Shown here piece by piece: positions 1-14,206 of a DNA stretch of 43,000 bases (position 1 is its first letter; each line of letters begins with the position of its first letter). The stretch comes from Exiguobacterium oxidotolerans JCM 12280. Lineage in GTDB: Bacteria; Bacillota; Bacilli; Exiguobacteriales; Exiguobacteriaceae. Under the pieces are notes generated by a model. It searched no databases, was not told the DNA's origin, and saw only the letters and a list, made by a program, of their open reading frames with translations. Made by a program: the position numbers and the translations under genes. Where the stretch lies: contig NZ_JNIS01000001.1 of the NCBI RefSeq assembly GCF_000702625.1, forward strand, positions 1,605,001-1,648,000, written 5' to 3'.

Positions 1-1195
<1,195 letters not shown>

Positions 1196-1242
1196 AGCAG
1201 ATGATTGTTGATGACTTCAGTTTTGAGGGCGCGAGCCCGTCG

Positions 1243-1358
<116 letters not shown>

Positions 1359-1365
1359 AATTGAA

Positions 1366-1400
1366 AAGGACCGATCTGCATCTTGCAGGTCGGTCTTTTG
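1366..1400 (+). terminator. Intrinsic terminator of the rRNA operon
   Basis: Hairpin GACCGATCTGC / GCAGGTCGGTC with a short loop and one G-U pair, followed by TCTTTTG. It lies a few bases after 5S and ends the upstream rRNA operon. The next gene has little room for its own promoter, so some read-through is possible. Confidence 0.85.
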
Positions 1401-1426
1401 TATTTTAAAAATAAGAGGTGTATTTC

Positions 1427-2844
1427 ATGAAAAGTCAGCTTCCAATCATTGAGGCGCTTAAGCGACATGTCGAACGTAAGGCAACATCCTGGCACGTTCC
1501 TGGTCATAAAAATGGATCACTCGTATTAGGTCTACCTGATTTTTTTGAATGGGATAAAACAGAACTAGCTGGCTTAGATGATTTTCACCATCCGACGGAA
1601 GCGATTCTAGAAGCAAAAGCATTGTTGCGTGAAATCTATGATTCGGAAGATAGTCATTTTTTAATCAATGGTTCAACAAGTGGTAACTGGGCAATGCTTG
1701 CGGCTGTGACTAAACGAGGAGATCGCGTCTACGTTCAGAGAAATTCACATAAGTCGATTTTTAATGCACTCGAATGGTTAGGATTGTCTCCAATCTTCAT
1801 GAGCCCTGAGTATGATGAAGAAACACAAATCGCCGGCAATGTTTCACGTGAAACATTAAAGGAAGCGTTAACATCTTATCCGGGTGGAGTCGCGGTATTT
1901 TTAACTTCACCGAGTTACTATGGAGAAACAGCAGCTATCGAAGAAATCGTAGCAGTGACAGCACGTTATAAAATACCATTATTAGTTGATGAGGCACATG
2001 GTGCGCATTTTGGAGAAGCAGTTGGAATCCGTTCAGCCTTTGAACAGGGCGCTACAGCTGTCGTCCAATCTGCTCATAAGACGTTACCGGCATTGACGAT
2101 GGGGGCTTGGATTCATGAGCGATTAACGGATGTACAACGTCGTAAGCTCCACCATGCACTCCAGTCGTTTCAAACATCAAGCCCTTCGTATCTCATCATG
2201 GCTTCGCTCGATTATGCTCGATACTATCGACAGCAGTGGACGATTGATGAAATGGAAGAGGTCCGGAACAGTCATCAACTGTTCAAAGACGAACTCGACG
2301 GACTAGAAGGAATGCATGCTTTTACTTTTGATGATTGGTCACGCGTGATTCTTTCCTATGAGAACTATTCCGGAGAACAGTTACTCGATGCATTAGCCAA
2401 TGAAAAAATAGATGCAGAGTTTGCTTTAGCTTCATTTGTCGTCTGCATTTTACCTCTTCACAAATTATCGGAAACTGTACGAACTCAGTGGTTAAGACAG
2501 GTAAAAGATGCGATTGAAAAGTTGAAAATGAAAGGAATTCCCTCAAAAAGGTATATCGAGCAATCAATTATGGGTAAAATAAAAGTATCATCACTCGCTT
2601 GCCCACTGGATCAGTTAGAGGAGAGGGAATATCGGAATCTTCCGCTTCGTGAAACGATTGGTCAGATTGCACTTGAAACGATTATTCCATATCCGCCAGG
2701 TATTCCAGTCTTGTTGCGAGGAGAGCGTGTGACAAAAGAACAGATAGTATGTATTGAGCATCATATAGCCGCATCCGTCCATCTTCAGGGTGGAGAGTCT
2801 TTGCAAGAAGGTACGTTGCGTGTCATAGAGGAAGGGTTTGTTGA

Positions 2845-2848
<4 letters not shown>
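1427..2848 (+). CDS. yaaO: Orn/Lys/Arg decarboxylase family protein (YaaO type)
   Basis: A 473-residue PLP-dependent decarboxylase of the fold-type I Orn/Lys/Arg family, expected to decarboxylate a basic amino acid to a polyamine-type product in the cytoplasm. The N-terminal SWHVPGHKNG motif, the DEAHGAHFG motif (from D188) that contacts the cofactor, and SAHKTL with the probable Schiff-base lysine K218 are all visible. A smaller C-terminal domain follows. I chose ATG 1427 because AGAGGTG sits 6 bases ahead; an in-frame GTG at 1418 lies inside that ribosome-binding site. The stop overlaps the start of tmk by four bases. The position next to tmk matches B. subtilis yaaO. Which substrate is used (lysine, arginine or ornithine) cannot be told from the sequence. 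Confidence 0.9.
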
Positions 2849-3808
<960 letters not shown>

Positions 3809-3809
<1 letters not shown>

Positions 3810-4801
3810 TGCGGACATTTCATGAGCTTGAACAAACACAATCCGTCATTTCGACGATTCTTCAAAATTCTTTACGAGCAAATCGAATCAATCATGCTTA
3901 TATCTTTACGGGAGACTATGAGCCGCTTCTTTTGGAAGCGGCTCAATTGTTCGCCAAGAGTTTATTTTGTGAGCGGAAAGATCAAGTCGAGCCGTGTAAT
4001 GAATGTCGAAGCTGTCGACGGATGGATAGCGGAAACCTTGTCGATTACTACCAGATTGAGCCAGATGGGGCAACCATCAAAAAAGAACAAATCCAGCAAT
4101 TGATGCATGACTTGTCACTTCGGGGGTTAGAAGGGGATCGGCAAATCTATGTCGTGACGCAAGCACACCGGATGACGCCGCAAGCAGCGAATAGTTTATT
4201 GAAGTTCTTTGAAGAACCGGGCGAAGGAAAAGTAGCGATTCTACTAACGAATCAGCCACAACTGTTATTACCGACGATTCGTTCTCGTGGACAACTGTTA
4301 AGTTTTCGACCGGCCGATCGTGTGATGATTGGACAAGTTTTATCGGAAAAAACGTCCCGAGATGCGGAGTTAACCCAACTTGCGGCTCGCGTCTATTCAA
4401 AAATTGATGATGCGGAGCAAGCCTTAATCGAAGACTGGTTTGTAAATGCGCGAGCGTCAGTGTTACAATTGATGGAGGAATTAGCGAATCGTCCGGCAGA
4501 CTTGCCTTTGTTCGTTCAAGAGAAGTGGATTAATCAATTTAAGAATCGGCAAGACGTCCGGATTGGTCTAGAACTCGTGACGTGTTTCTTCGAAGATGCC
4601 TTGCATCTGAAGTTGAATCCATCATGGGAGATCATTACGTATACGAATAGCCGACCATTACTTGAGCAGATGGGTGGAAAGAGTCAGGCGACGATCACCC
4701 GCTGGTTGCAGGCAGTACTTGCAGCCGTCAAACGGGTCGAAGCGAATGTTAATCCTCAATTAACAGTTGAGCGTCTCATGTTTGACTTACAGAAAGGGTA
4801 G
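3809..4801 (+). CDS. holB: DNA polymerase III delta' subunit
   Basis: A 330-residue clamp-loader subunit. Delta' works with delta and tau to open the beta clamp and load it on primed DNA. The N-terminal AAA+ fold lacks a usable Walker A loop (IFTGDYEPLL instead of GxxGxGK), as expected for delta', which does not hydrolyse ATP. A four-cysteine zinc module (C-x8-C-x2-C-x2-C) lies at about residues 51-66. TPQAANSLLKFFEEP is the conserved sensor segment. The family's SRC motif reads SRG here (TIRSRGQ). The start overlaps the darA stop by one base, so no separate promoter is expected. ricT follows after 6 bases. Confidence 0.95.
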
Positions 4802-4807
4802 AGCGAT

Positions 4808-5638
4808 ATGCTAGAAGTAGTAGGCGTTCGCTTTAAAGAAGCGGGCAAAATTTATTATTTTGCACCTGGACAAGAGTCATTATCACGAGGACAAGCCGTC
4901 ATCGTGGAGACAGTACGGGGCATTGAATATGGCGAAGTGGTAATCGCTGATAAACAAATGGACGAGGAAGATGTGGTCTTACCATTAAAATCAATTCTTC
5001 GGATTGCTGATGATAAAGATGCAATGATCGTCCGTGAAAATAAAGTAGCAGCACTTGATGCACATGCAGTGTGTGTCGAAAAGATTCGCGAACATAAGCT
5101 CGATATGAAACTCGTGGACGTCGAATATACGTTTGATCGTAATAAAGTCATCTTTTACTTCACAGCGGAAGGCCGCGTCGACTTCCGGGAACTCGTTAAA
5201 GATTTAGCAGCAGTCTTCCGGACACGGATTGAGTTGCGCCAAATCGGAGTGCGGGATGAAGCGAAATTGCTCGGTGGAATCGGGCCGTGCGGCCGTGTTC
5301 TCTGCTGTTCATCGTTCTTAGGTGAATTTGAGCCGGTCTCAATCAAGATGGCGAAAGATCAAAACTTATCACTGAACCCAACGAAGATTTCCGGGGTCTG
5401 TGGCCGTTTAATGTGCTGTTTGAAATACGAGAACGATACGTATGAAGAAATGCGACGTGATCTACCGGATTACGGAAAACGTCTGACTGTACCAGAAGGC
5501 GAAGGTCGTGTCGTCGGATTGAACATCCTCGATCAAGTAGTTCAAATCGAACTGAAAGACCGTTCCCGCGTTCTGACTTATTCGATGGAAGAATTGTTAT
5601 CCGTCGGTGCCGTAAAACAAAAACGACCAAAAGAATGA
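4808..5638 (+). CDS. ricT: Ric complex iron-sulphur protein RicT (YaaT, PSP1 family)
   Basis: A 276-residue PSP1-domain protein. In B. subtilis RicT forms a complex with RicA (YmcA) and RicF (YlbF) that binds [4Fe-4S] clusters and assists RNase Y in mRNA processing, affecting biofilm formation, competence and sporulation. The cysteine-rich centre is clear: GPCGRVLCC and [12 protein letters not shown] at about residues 160-210, separated by a conserved [14 protein letters not shown] stretch. It starts 6 bases after holB and its stop region overlaps the ORF of the next gene. Finding it in a genome segment stripped of spore genes agrees with its role in RNA processing rather than sporulation alone. 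Confidence 0.93.
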   Translation: MLEVVGVRFKEAGKIYYFAPGQESLSRGQAVIVETVRGIEYGEVVIADKQMDEEDVVLPLKSILRIADDKDAMIVRENKVAALDAHAVCVEKIREHKLDMKLVDVEYTFDRNKVIFYFTAEGRVDFRELVKDLAAVFRTRIELRQIGVRDEAKLLGGIGPCGRVLCCSSFLGEFEPVSIKMAKDQNLSLNPTKISGVCGRLMCCLKYENDTYEEMRRDLPDYGKRLTVPEGEGRVVGLNILDQVVQIELKDRSRVLTYSMEELLSVGAVKQKRPKE

Positions 5639-5652
5639 CGGGGTGCATACGC

Positions 5653-5997
5653 GTGGAGAGAGTCGATAAAAAAGAAATCATTACGCGTGTCGATGCGATC
5701 GAGCAACAGATTCATTTGCTGACTGAGCATCTGAGCGTATTAAAAGATCAGCTTGCTTACATGATGGAGGAAAATCAACACCTCTACCTCGAAAATCATC
5801 ACCTGCGTGAGAAGGTGGAGCGAGACGAACAACAACCGATTACAGAAGAAGCGGAAGCCGAAGCGTTAGTAGGTGCCGGATACGATAACCTCGGTCGCCT
5901 CTATCAAGAAGGATTCCACATTTGTAACTTGCACTACGGTCAAGTCCGTAAAGACGGGGATTGCCTGTTCTGCTTGTCCATGTTAACGAAACATTGA
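5653..5997 (+). CDS. yabA: Replication initiation control protein YabA
   Basis: A 114-residue negative regulator of replication initiation. In Bacillus YabA bridges DnaA and the DnaN clamp and blocks DnaA cooperativity. The N-terminal half is a leucine-zipper-like coiled coil; the C-terminal part is a zinc-binding domain with HICNLHYG and GDCLFCLS, giving a C-x2-H/C-x2-C type site. The ORF is open from an ATG at 5635, but GTG 5653 is preferred because GGGGTG stands 7 bases ahead and the B. subtilis protein begins at the matching DKKE segment. It is the last gene before a terminator. The replication role links it to holB and tmk in the same operon. Confidence 0.92.
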   Translation: MERVDKKEIITRVDAIEQQIHLLTEHLSVLKDQLAYMMEENQHLYLENHHLREKVERDEQQPITEEAEAEALVGAGYDNLGRLYQEGFHICNLHYGQVRKDGDCLFCLSMLTKH

Positions 5998-5998
5998 G

Positions 5999-6029
5999 AG
6001 GCTGACTTCCTAGGAGTCAGTCTTTTTTT
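5999..6029 (+). terminator. Intrinsic terminator after yabA
   Basis: Hairpin GGCTGACT / GGAGTCAGTC with a small loop (one G-U pair), followed by seven or eight T residues. It starts right after the yabA stop and closes the yaaO-yabA operon. No convincing promoter is seen between it and trmN6, so partial read-through is likely. Confidence 0.8.
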
Positions 6030-6046
6030 CAGAAAGGAAGACACAT

Positions 6047-6784
6047 ATGCTTGAATTATTACCAGATGAACGACTCGACCATCTCCTCGGAAGAGACGGC
6101 CGCATCATTCAAAGTCCAACCGTCTTTTCTTATTCACTAGATGCTGCGTTACTTGCGCAATTCGTCTGGGTCCCAATCCGCCAAGGCAAGTTAGTCGATT
6201 TGTGTGCCGGGAATGGCGCGATTCCGCTCTTTTTATCGTACCGGACGAGTGGAACGATTACGGGACTCGAAATTCAACCACGCCTCGTCGAGATGGCACG
6301 TCGGAGTATTACGTTAAACGAAAAGGAAGAGCAACTCCAAATGATTGAAGGGGATGTCAAAACGGCAGGAAAACAACTTGGCTACGGTACGTATGATGTC
6401 GTGACCTGCAACCCGCCATACTTTTTAGCGAATGAATCATCGAATCGAAATGAGAGTGAACATTATACGATTGCCCGACATGAAGTCTTATGTACACTCG
6501 AAGATTGTATTCGTTCAGCCGCCGACTTACTTAAACAAGGCGGGAAAACGGCATTCGTCCATCGTCCGGAACGTTTACTCGACATCGTGACCCTGATGCG
6601 TCAGTACCGGATTGAGCCGAAGCGGATGCAATTGATTTATCCGAAGGCAGGGAAAGAAGCGAATATGCTGTTGATTGAAGGCATCAAGGACGCAAAACCT
6701 GGCTTAAAAGTCCTTCCTCCCTTCATCGTCTACGAGCAAGACGATACGTATACGGCACAAATGCGGGAACACCTGAATGTCTAA
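6047..6784 (+). CDS. trmN6: tRNA1(Val) (adenine37-N6)-methyltransferase family protein (YabB)
   Basis: A 245-residue SAM-dependent methyltransferase of the TrmN6/YfiC type. The E. coli homologue methylates N6 of A37 in tRNA1(Val). SAM-binding motif I is LVDLCAGNGAIP (about residues 50-61), and the amino-methylase motif NPPY lies near residue 123. A good ribosome-binding site (AAAGGAAG) precedes ATG 6047. The 3' end overlaps yazA by eight bases. B. subtilis yabB, yazA and yabC have the same order. The exact tRNA target in this organism is inferred from the family. Confidence 0.9.
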   Translation: MLELLPDERLDHLLGRDGRIIQSPTVFSYSLDAALLAQFVWVPIRQGKLVDLCAGNGAIPLFLSYRTSGTITGLEIQPRLVEMARRSITLNEKEEQLQMIEGDVKTAGKQLGYGTYDVVTCNPPYFLANESSNRNESEHYTIARHEVLCTLEDCIRSAADLLKQGGKTAFVHRPERLLDIVTLMRQYRIEPKRMQLIYPKAGKEANMLLIEGIKDAKPGLKVLPPFIVYEQDDTYTAQMREHLNV

Positions 6785-7031
6785 GCATGCGATCTATATC
6801 GTGCGTTGCCGTGATGGGAGTCTGTATACAGGGTACGCTGTCGATGTCGAGAAGCGTGTTGCGACACACAATACGGGTCAGGGTGCGAAGTACACACGGG
6901 CACGGCTACCGGTCGTCCTTGCGTACACAGAGTCGTTTGAGACGAAATCGGACGCACTGAAACGCGAGTATGCGATCAAGCAATTGACACGTGCGAAAAA
7001 AGAACAGCTTATTCAAGGAGGGACGTCATGA
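6777..7031 (+). CDS. yazA: GIY-YIG domain protein (YazA/UPF0213)
   Basis: A small 84-residue single-domain GIY-YIG nuclease-like protein. The hallmark appears as IYIVRC with LYTGYA, followed by the catalytic-type arginine in EKRVATHN; an acidic residue appears later in KREYAIKQL. It overlaps trmN6 by eight bases and rsmI by four, so it is coupled to both. No function has been firmly established for this family; a role in nucleic acid processing is only suggested by the fold and the neighbours. Confidence 0.88.
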   Translation: MSKHAIYIVRCRDGSLYTGYAVDVEKRVATHNTGQGAKYTRARLPVVLAYTESFETKSDALKREYAIKQLTRAKKEQLIQGGTS

Positions 7032-7885
7032 AGGCAACGAGTAGTTTTAAGGATCAAACGAATGGCTTATATATCGTACCGACACCAATCGGGAACTTAG
7101 AGGATATGACGTATCGAGCCGTGCGCATTTTACAAGAGGCCGATATCATCGCGGCAGAAGATACACGCCAGACGATGAAATTGTGCAATCACTTTGAAAT
7201 CGACACGAAACTCGTCAGTTATCACGAACACAATAAGCAAGTTAGCGGTGAACGGCTGCTCGAAGACTTATTGTCGGGGAAACAGGTCGCCCTCGTCTCC
7301 GACGCTGGAATGCCCGGGATTTCTGATCCGGGGAGCGACTTAATCCGACTCGCGATTGCAGCAGACATCCCGGTCGTCGTCTTACCTGGTGCGAATGCGG
7401 CATTGACGGCACTCGTCGCGTCCGGTCTACCGACGGAACGTTTTTTATACTATGGCTTTTTACCACGCAAGAAAAAAGAGCGGCGTGAAGCACTCGAGAC
7501 GTTACGTTATGAGCAAGGAACATTGATTTTTTATGAAGCGCCACACCGGTTAAAGGAAATGCTTGGAGGTCTCCTCGAAATACTCGGTGATCGCCAACTC
7601 ACGCTTGCCCGCGAGTTGACGAAGCGTTATGAAGAATACATTCGTGGATCGGTGACGGAAGCGTTAGACTGGGCGAAAGAAGATGTCCGTGGCGAATTTG
7701 TCGTCATCGTCGAAGGAACGACAGAGGAACGTCCGAGCGAAATCCAGCAAGAAGCAGATCCACTCGACCAAATCGAACGGTATATCGCGGATGGTGAAAA
7801 ACCGAATGCAGCGTTAAAGCGTGTCGCGAAGGAACGGGGACTTGACCGACAAGCCTTATACTTGTCCTATCACGAGTCGAAATGA
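7028..7885 (+). CDS. rsmI: 16S rRNA (cytidine1402-2'-O)-methyltransferase
   Basis: A 285-residue tetrapyrrole-methylase-fold enzyme that adds the 2'-O-methyl group to C1402 of 16S rRNA in the decoding centre. The signature segments are YIVPTPIGNLEDMT, AAEDTRQT, VSDAGMPGISDPG and LPGANAALTAL. The ATG overlaps the yazA stop by four bases. It is the last gene before a shared terminator facing the convergent abrB gene. The gene is the equivalent of B. subtilis yabC. Confidence 0.95.
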   Translation: MKATSSFKDQTNGLYIVPTPIGNLEDMTYRAVRILQEADIIAAEDTRQTMKLCNHFEIDTKLVSYHEHNKQVSGERLLEDLLSGKQVALVSDAGMPGISDPGSDLIRLAIAADIPVVVLPGANAALTALVASGLPTERFLYYGFLPRKKKERREALETLRYEQGTLIFYEAPHRLKEMLGGLLEILGDRQLTLARELTKRYEEYIRGSVTEALDWAKEDVRGEFVVIVEGTTEERPSEIQQEADPLDQIERYIADGEKPNAALKRVAKERGLDRQALYLSYHESK

Positions 7886-7888
7886 AAA

Positions 7889-7922
7889 AAAGGAAGCGTA
7901 CCGAATCGGCGCGCTTCCTTCT
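7889..7922. terminator. Bidirectional terminator between rsmI and abrB
   Basis: Stem AAGGAAGCG / CGCTTCCTT with an 11-base-range loop. It has an A-run before it and T-rich sequence after it, so it can act on both strands. It lies between the convergent rsmI and abrB. Confidence 0.85.
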
Positions 7923-7927
7923 TGGTG

Positions 7928-8224
7928 TTATTCGTTTCCTGCGTAATGACGATCGAGGAAATCTTTTAACTCAACGAGGACACGTTGTGCGCCATCTGGA
8001 GAGAGAATTAATTTTCCGTCTGCTAATTTGAAGTTGTCTTCTGATACTTCACCTGTGACTTGGCAAGTCATGTTTGGTTTGTATTTTTTAAGAATGATTT
8101 GCTCGTTATCAACGTAGATTTCGAGTGCATCTTTCTCTGCGATTTGAAGTGTGCGGCGAAGTTCGATTGGAATGACTACCCGGCCGAGCTCGTCTACTTT
8201 ACGTACAATACCTGTTGATTTCAT
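7928..8224 (-). CDS. abrB: Transition-state regulator AbrB
   Basis: A 98-residue DNA-binding protein nearly identical in its N-terminal domain to Bacillus AbrB, a global repressor of post-exponential genes. Residues 1-50 form the swapped-hairpin DNA-binding domain (GIVRKVDELGRVVIP, ELRRTL); C54 in NMTCQVTGEVS is the conserved cysteine. The C-terminal part is more divergent. ATG 8224 is chosen because AGGAGGAAC stands about 9 bases upstream; longer in-frame starts would have no such site. It is the only minus-strand gene in the window. Its promoter is visible at 8305-8333. Presence without spore genes fits its role in non-sporulation functions. Confidence 0.96.
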   Translation of the reverse strand: MKSTGIVRKVDELGRVVIPIELRRTLQIAEKDALEIYVDNEQIILKKYKPNMTCQVTGEVSEDNFKLADGKLILSPDGAQRVLVELKDFLDRHYAGNE

Positions 8225-8304
8225 TTTGTTGTTCCTCCTCTGGATGTCTAAGTCTCTGTTTTTTTGGAAAATCGTCAAAATTCGACATCACTTCTATAGA
8301 ATGT

Positions 8305-8333
8305 AGAATACTAAACTTTCCAAAAGTAGTCAA
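8305..8333 (-). promoter_or_regulatory. Sigma-A type promoter of abrB
   Basis: On the minus strand, TTGACT (8328-8333) and TATTCT (8305-8310) are separated by 17 bases. Transcription would start near 8298, giving a leader of about 75 bases before the abrB ATG. Confidence 0.7.
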
Positions 8334-8402
8334 CCAATCTGAATAGCTTGAAATCAAAATGTCATTTATTTCTCAAAAAAGCCATAATTGAAACGATTTA
8401 TT

Positions 8403-8438
8403 AATAGTTTTTCCCTTTTTAAAGGAATTCAAACTATT
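8403..8438. repeat. Inverted repeat in the abrB-metG spacer
   Basis: Perfect 8-base arms AATAGTTT (8403-8410) and AAACTATT (8431-8438) enclose a further pairing TTCC / GGAA with a bulge, giving one long AT-rich hairpin. It lies in the 340-base gap between the divergent abrB and metG, upstream of both promoters. The rest of the gap is AT-rich and shows no gene. Function unknown; an operator or a transcription barrier are both possible. Confidence 0.6.
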
Positions 8439-8504
8439 TAGTGTGTTTTTTTGTAATTTGATGTCTGATGTCAAAAAATGTTTCGATTCGACAAAAAACG
8501 AGTT

Positions 8505-8533
8505 TCGACAGCGGCGGTAGAACAGCGTATAAT
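8505..8533 (+). promoter_or_regulatory. Sigma-A type promoter of metG
   Basis: TCGACA (8505-8510, five of six consensus bases) and a perfect TATAAT (8528-8533) are separated by 17 bases. The leader to the metG ATG is only about 25 bases, which leaves no room for a T-box or riboswitch. Confidence 0.75.
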
Positions 8534-8543
8534 AATGGAATGA

Positions 8544-10517
<1,974 letters not shown>

Positions 10518-10519
10518 TT

Positions 10520-10556
10520 CGGATGCCTGTGGACTTCACGTCACAGGCATTTTTTT
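10520..10556 (+). terminator. Intrinsic terminator after metG
   Basis: Perfect stem ATGCCTGTG / CACAGGCAT with a 10-base loop and seven T residues. Confidence 0.9.
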
Positions 10557-10575
10557 GAAAAAGGAGTCGAGGATA

Positions 10576-11343
10576 TTGTTAATCGATACACACACACATT
10601 TAAATTCCGATCAGTTCGACGGAGACGTCGAAGAAACGATTGAACGCGCACGCGCGAACGGAGTCTCACCGATGATCGTCGTCGGATTCGATCATAAGAC
10701 GATCGACCGGGCGATGGAACTCGTCGAACAGTATGACGACCTGTATGCCGTCATCGGTTGGCATCCCGTCGATTCAATCGATTTTGATGAGGAGGCGTAC
10801 GCGAAAGTCGAACGGTTGATGGACCATGAGAAAGTCGTCGCCCTCGGTGAAATCGGTCTTGATTATCACTGGGATACGTCACCAAAAGATGTCCAAGAAG
10901 CGGCGTTCCGTAAACAAATTCAACTCGCGAAGAAAAAGAATAAGCCAATCGTCATCCACAACCGGGAAGCAACGGAAGATACGTTACGTATTCTCGAAGA
11001 AGAAGATGCAAAAGAAGTCGGTGGGATTCTCCATAGCTACAGCATGAGTGCCGAGCTGTTACCCCGTTGCCTAGCGATGAACTTTTATATTTCACTCGGT
11101 GGACCGGTAACGTTTAAAAATGCGAAGATGCCAAAACGTGTCGCTCAAGAAGTTCCGCTTGATCGGTTACTCGTCGAGACAGATTGTCCTTACCTGACAC
11201 CGACACCATACCGCGGCAAACGCAATGAACCAGCGTACGTCCGGTTCGTGGCGGAAGAAATCGCGCAACTGCGTGGCATGATGTATGCCGATATCGAACA
11301 AGCGACAACAGAAAACGCGAAGCGGGTCTTCCTTCTCCCATGA
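10576..11343 (+). CDS. tatD: TatD family metal-dependent hydrolase (YabD)
   Basis: A 255-residue TIM-barrel metallohydrolase of the TatD DNase family, whose members act as 3'-5' exonucleases or deoxyribonucleases. Metal ligands expected for the fold are visible: DTHTH at residues 4-8, GEIGLDYHW, VIHNRE, a histidine in LHSYS and ETDCPY. TTG 10576 is chosen as start: AAGGAG stands 9 bases ahead and the product then begins MLIDTHTHL, like its relatives. The ORF is open to a TTG at 10555, which lies inside the metG terminator T-run. The stop overlaps the yabE ATG. Confidence 0.9.
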   Translation: MLIDTHTHLNSDQFDGDVEETIERARANGVSPMIVVGFDHKTIDRAMELVEQYDDLYAVIGWHPVDSIDFDEEAYAKVERLMDHEKVVALGEIGLDYHWDTSPKDVQEAAFRKQIQLAKKKNKPIVIHNREATEDTLRILEEEDAKEVGGILHSYSMSAELLPRCLAMNFYISLGGPVTFKNAKMPKRVAQEVPLDRLLVETDCPYLTPTPYRGKRNEPAYVRFVAEEIAQLRGMMYADIEQATTENAKRVFLLP

Positions 11344-12620
11344 TGCGTTCGTTCTCTTATATCGCGACAGGGTGTGCCTTATTGTTAATTGCGAGTCTGA
11401 TCTACTTGGCGATGGATCATCCGCGTGACGTCACTATCATGATTGACGGACAAGAACAACACGTCAAGACGATAGAAACATCAGTCTATGGTGTCTTACG
11501 TGAAAATGGAATCGAAGTGAGAGCGGAGGATGACATCGAACCTTCGCGCAGTGCGGATTTACCAAAGAACGGTTTGATTGTCATCCAACGTGCAAAAGAA
11601 ATTACGATGATTGTCGGATACGGTCAAGCACAGACGGTTCGGACACATGCTCGTCTTGTATCGGATTTATTGAAAGAACGTGGCATCGTCCAAGCCGATA
11701 CCGATGATGTATACCCTTCGATCCATGCCGTCTTGACGACCGGGATGACAGTCCGGTTCCGTGAAGCATTTCCGGTTGACGTCGTCATCGGAGGACGAGC
11801 CAGTCAAGTCTATACGTACCAAACGACCGTCCGTGAGCTCCTTGCGAAACAAGGAGTGACGTTACAAGCAACAGACCGTGTTGCGCCGAGCCTCGATACC
11901 GTTGTCTCGGAAGATACGCTCGTCACCGTCAATACGACGCGACGGGCGACCTTAACGGAAGAACAGTTGCTTCCGTTCGATGTCGAGCAAGTAGAAGATC
12001 CGACATTACCGAAAGGACAACAACTTGTAACGACGACGGGGCGTCCTGGAATCAGGACCCAAAAGTACGAATTGACGCTCGCTGACGGGCTCAGTAAAGA
12101 GAAGAAGTTACTGACCGATGAAGTAACGAGTGAACCGGTGAAACAAATCATTAAAGTCGGGACAAAACCGATTGAACGAGTAGAAACACCGGCACCTGTC
12201 TTCAATGAAGAGGAGGCAACGACGCCATTGACGGTCGCACCGGAAGTCACGGCAGACTTAGACTTCAAGAATGCGAAGACGCTGATGGTCGAGGCGACGG
12301 CCTATACGAATGACCCGGCATCGAACGGGAGTCAATTGTATGATGGGCGTGCATTGACAGCGACGGGGTACGATGTCACGGATACAATCACCTATCAAGG
12401 GTTACCGATCGTCGCCGTCGACCCGAAAGTAATTCCGCTCGGGACGAAAGTGTATGTCGAGGGAGTCGGACTGGCGGTCGCGCTCGATACGGGTGGCGCC
12501 ATTAAAGGCAATAAAATTGATGTCCTCGTCAATGGTGAACAGACGGCGAAGACGTTCGGGCGGAAGACCGTCAAGCTTTGGGTCATTCCGAATGAGTCGG
12601 GCACGGAAGCGGGCAGTTGA
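11340..12620 (+). CDS. yabE: YabE-like cell-wall protein with DUF348, G5 and 3D domains
   Basis: A 426-residue exported or membrane-anchored protein of the Rpf-like stationary-phase-survival (Sps) group, thought to cleave peptidoglycan. An N-terminal hydrophobic segment (about residues 6-25) serves as signal or anchor. Three DUF348 repeats follow (about 30-75, 87-130, 143-187), then a G5 domain (about 195-275), and a C-terminal 3D domain (about 310-415) with conserved Asp residues in VAVDPKVIPLG and ALDTGGAIKGNKIDV. It overlaps the tatD stop by four bases. The stop codon falls within the loop of the terminator hairpin. Length is close to the 437 residues I recall for B. subtilis YabE. Confidence 0.9.
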   Translation: MMRSFSYIATGCALLLIASLIYLAMDHPRDVTIMIDGQEQHVKTIETSVYGVLRENGIEVRAEDDIEPSRSADLPKNGLIVIQRAKEITMIVGYGQAQTVRTHARLVSDLLKERGIVQADTDDVYPSIHAVLTTGMTVRFREAFPVDVVIGGRASQVYTYQTTVRELLAKQGVTLQATDRVAPSLDTVVSEDTLVTVNTTRRATLTEEQLLPFDVEQVEDPTLPKGQQLVTTTGRPGIRTQKYELTLADGLSKEKKLLTDEVTSEPVKQIIKVGTKPIERVETPAPVFNEEEATTPLTVAPEVTADLDFKNAKTLMVEATAYTNDPASNGSQLYDGRALTATGYDVTDTITYQGLPIVAVDPKVIPLGTKVYVEGVGLAVALDTGGAIKGNKIDVLVNGEQTAKTFGRKTVKLWVIPNESGTEAGS

Positions 12621-12637
12621 CGCTTCCTTGTTTTTTT
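12603..12637 (+). terminator. Intrinsic terminator overlapping the end of yabE
   Basis: Stem GGAAGCG (12605-12611) / CGCTTCC (12621-12627), then TTG and seven T residues. The 5' arm is coding sequence and the yabE stop (12618-12620) is the end of the loop. Confidence 0.8.
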
Positions 12638-12655
12638 CGTGGAAACAGGTACAAT
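12628..12655 (+). promoter_or_regulatory. Possible promoter of rnmV
   Basis: TTGTTT (12628-12633) and TACAAT (12650-12655) with a 16-base spacer, directly after the yabE terminator. The -35 is weak and overlaps the terminator T-run. Confidence 0.4.
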
Positions 12656-12689
12656 TACGGAAGTGTTTGAAGAAGGTGGAGAAGAACTG

Positions 12690-14147
<1,458 letters not shown>

Positions 14148-14175
14148 ATTGCCTCTTTCTAATATTTAATTAATA

Positions 14176-14184
14176 TGCTATAAT
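14176..14184 (+). promoter_or_regulatory. Second, extended -10 promoter of veg
   Basis: TGCTATAAT (14176-14184) is a perfect extended -10 element 37 bases downstream of the first -10. No good -35 box is seen. It would give a short leader of about 16 bases. Confidence 0.5.
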
Positions 14185-14206
14185 AAATATTAGTGAGGTG
14201 AAGCGT

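Noticed and set aside
11810-12268. 152-residue frame antisense to yabE
   Set aside because: It is low-complexity (Ser/Val/Thr-rich), a shadow of the yabE reading frame; no start signal.
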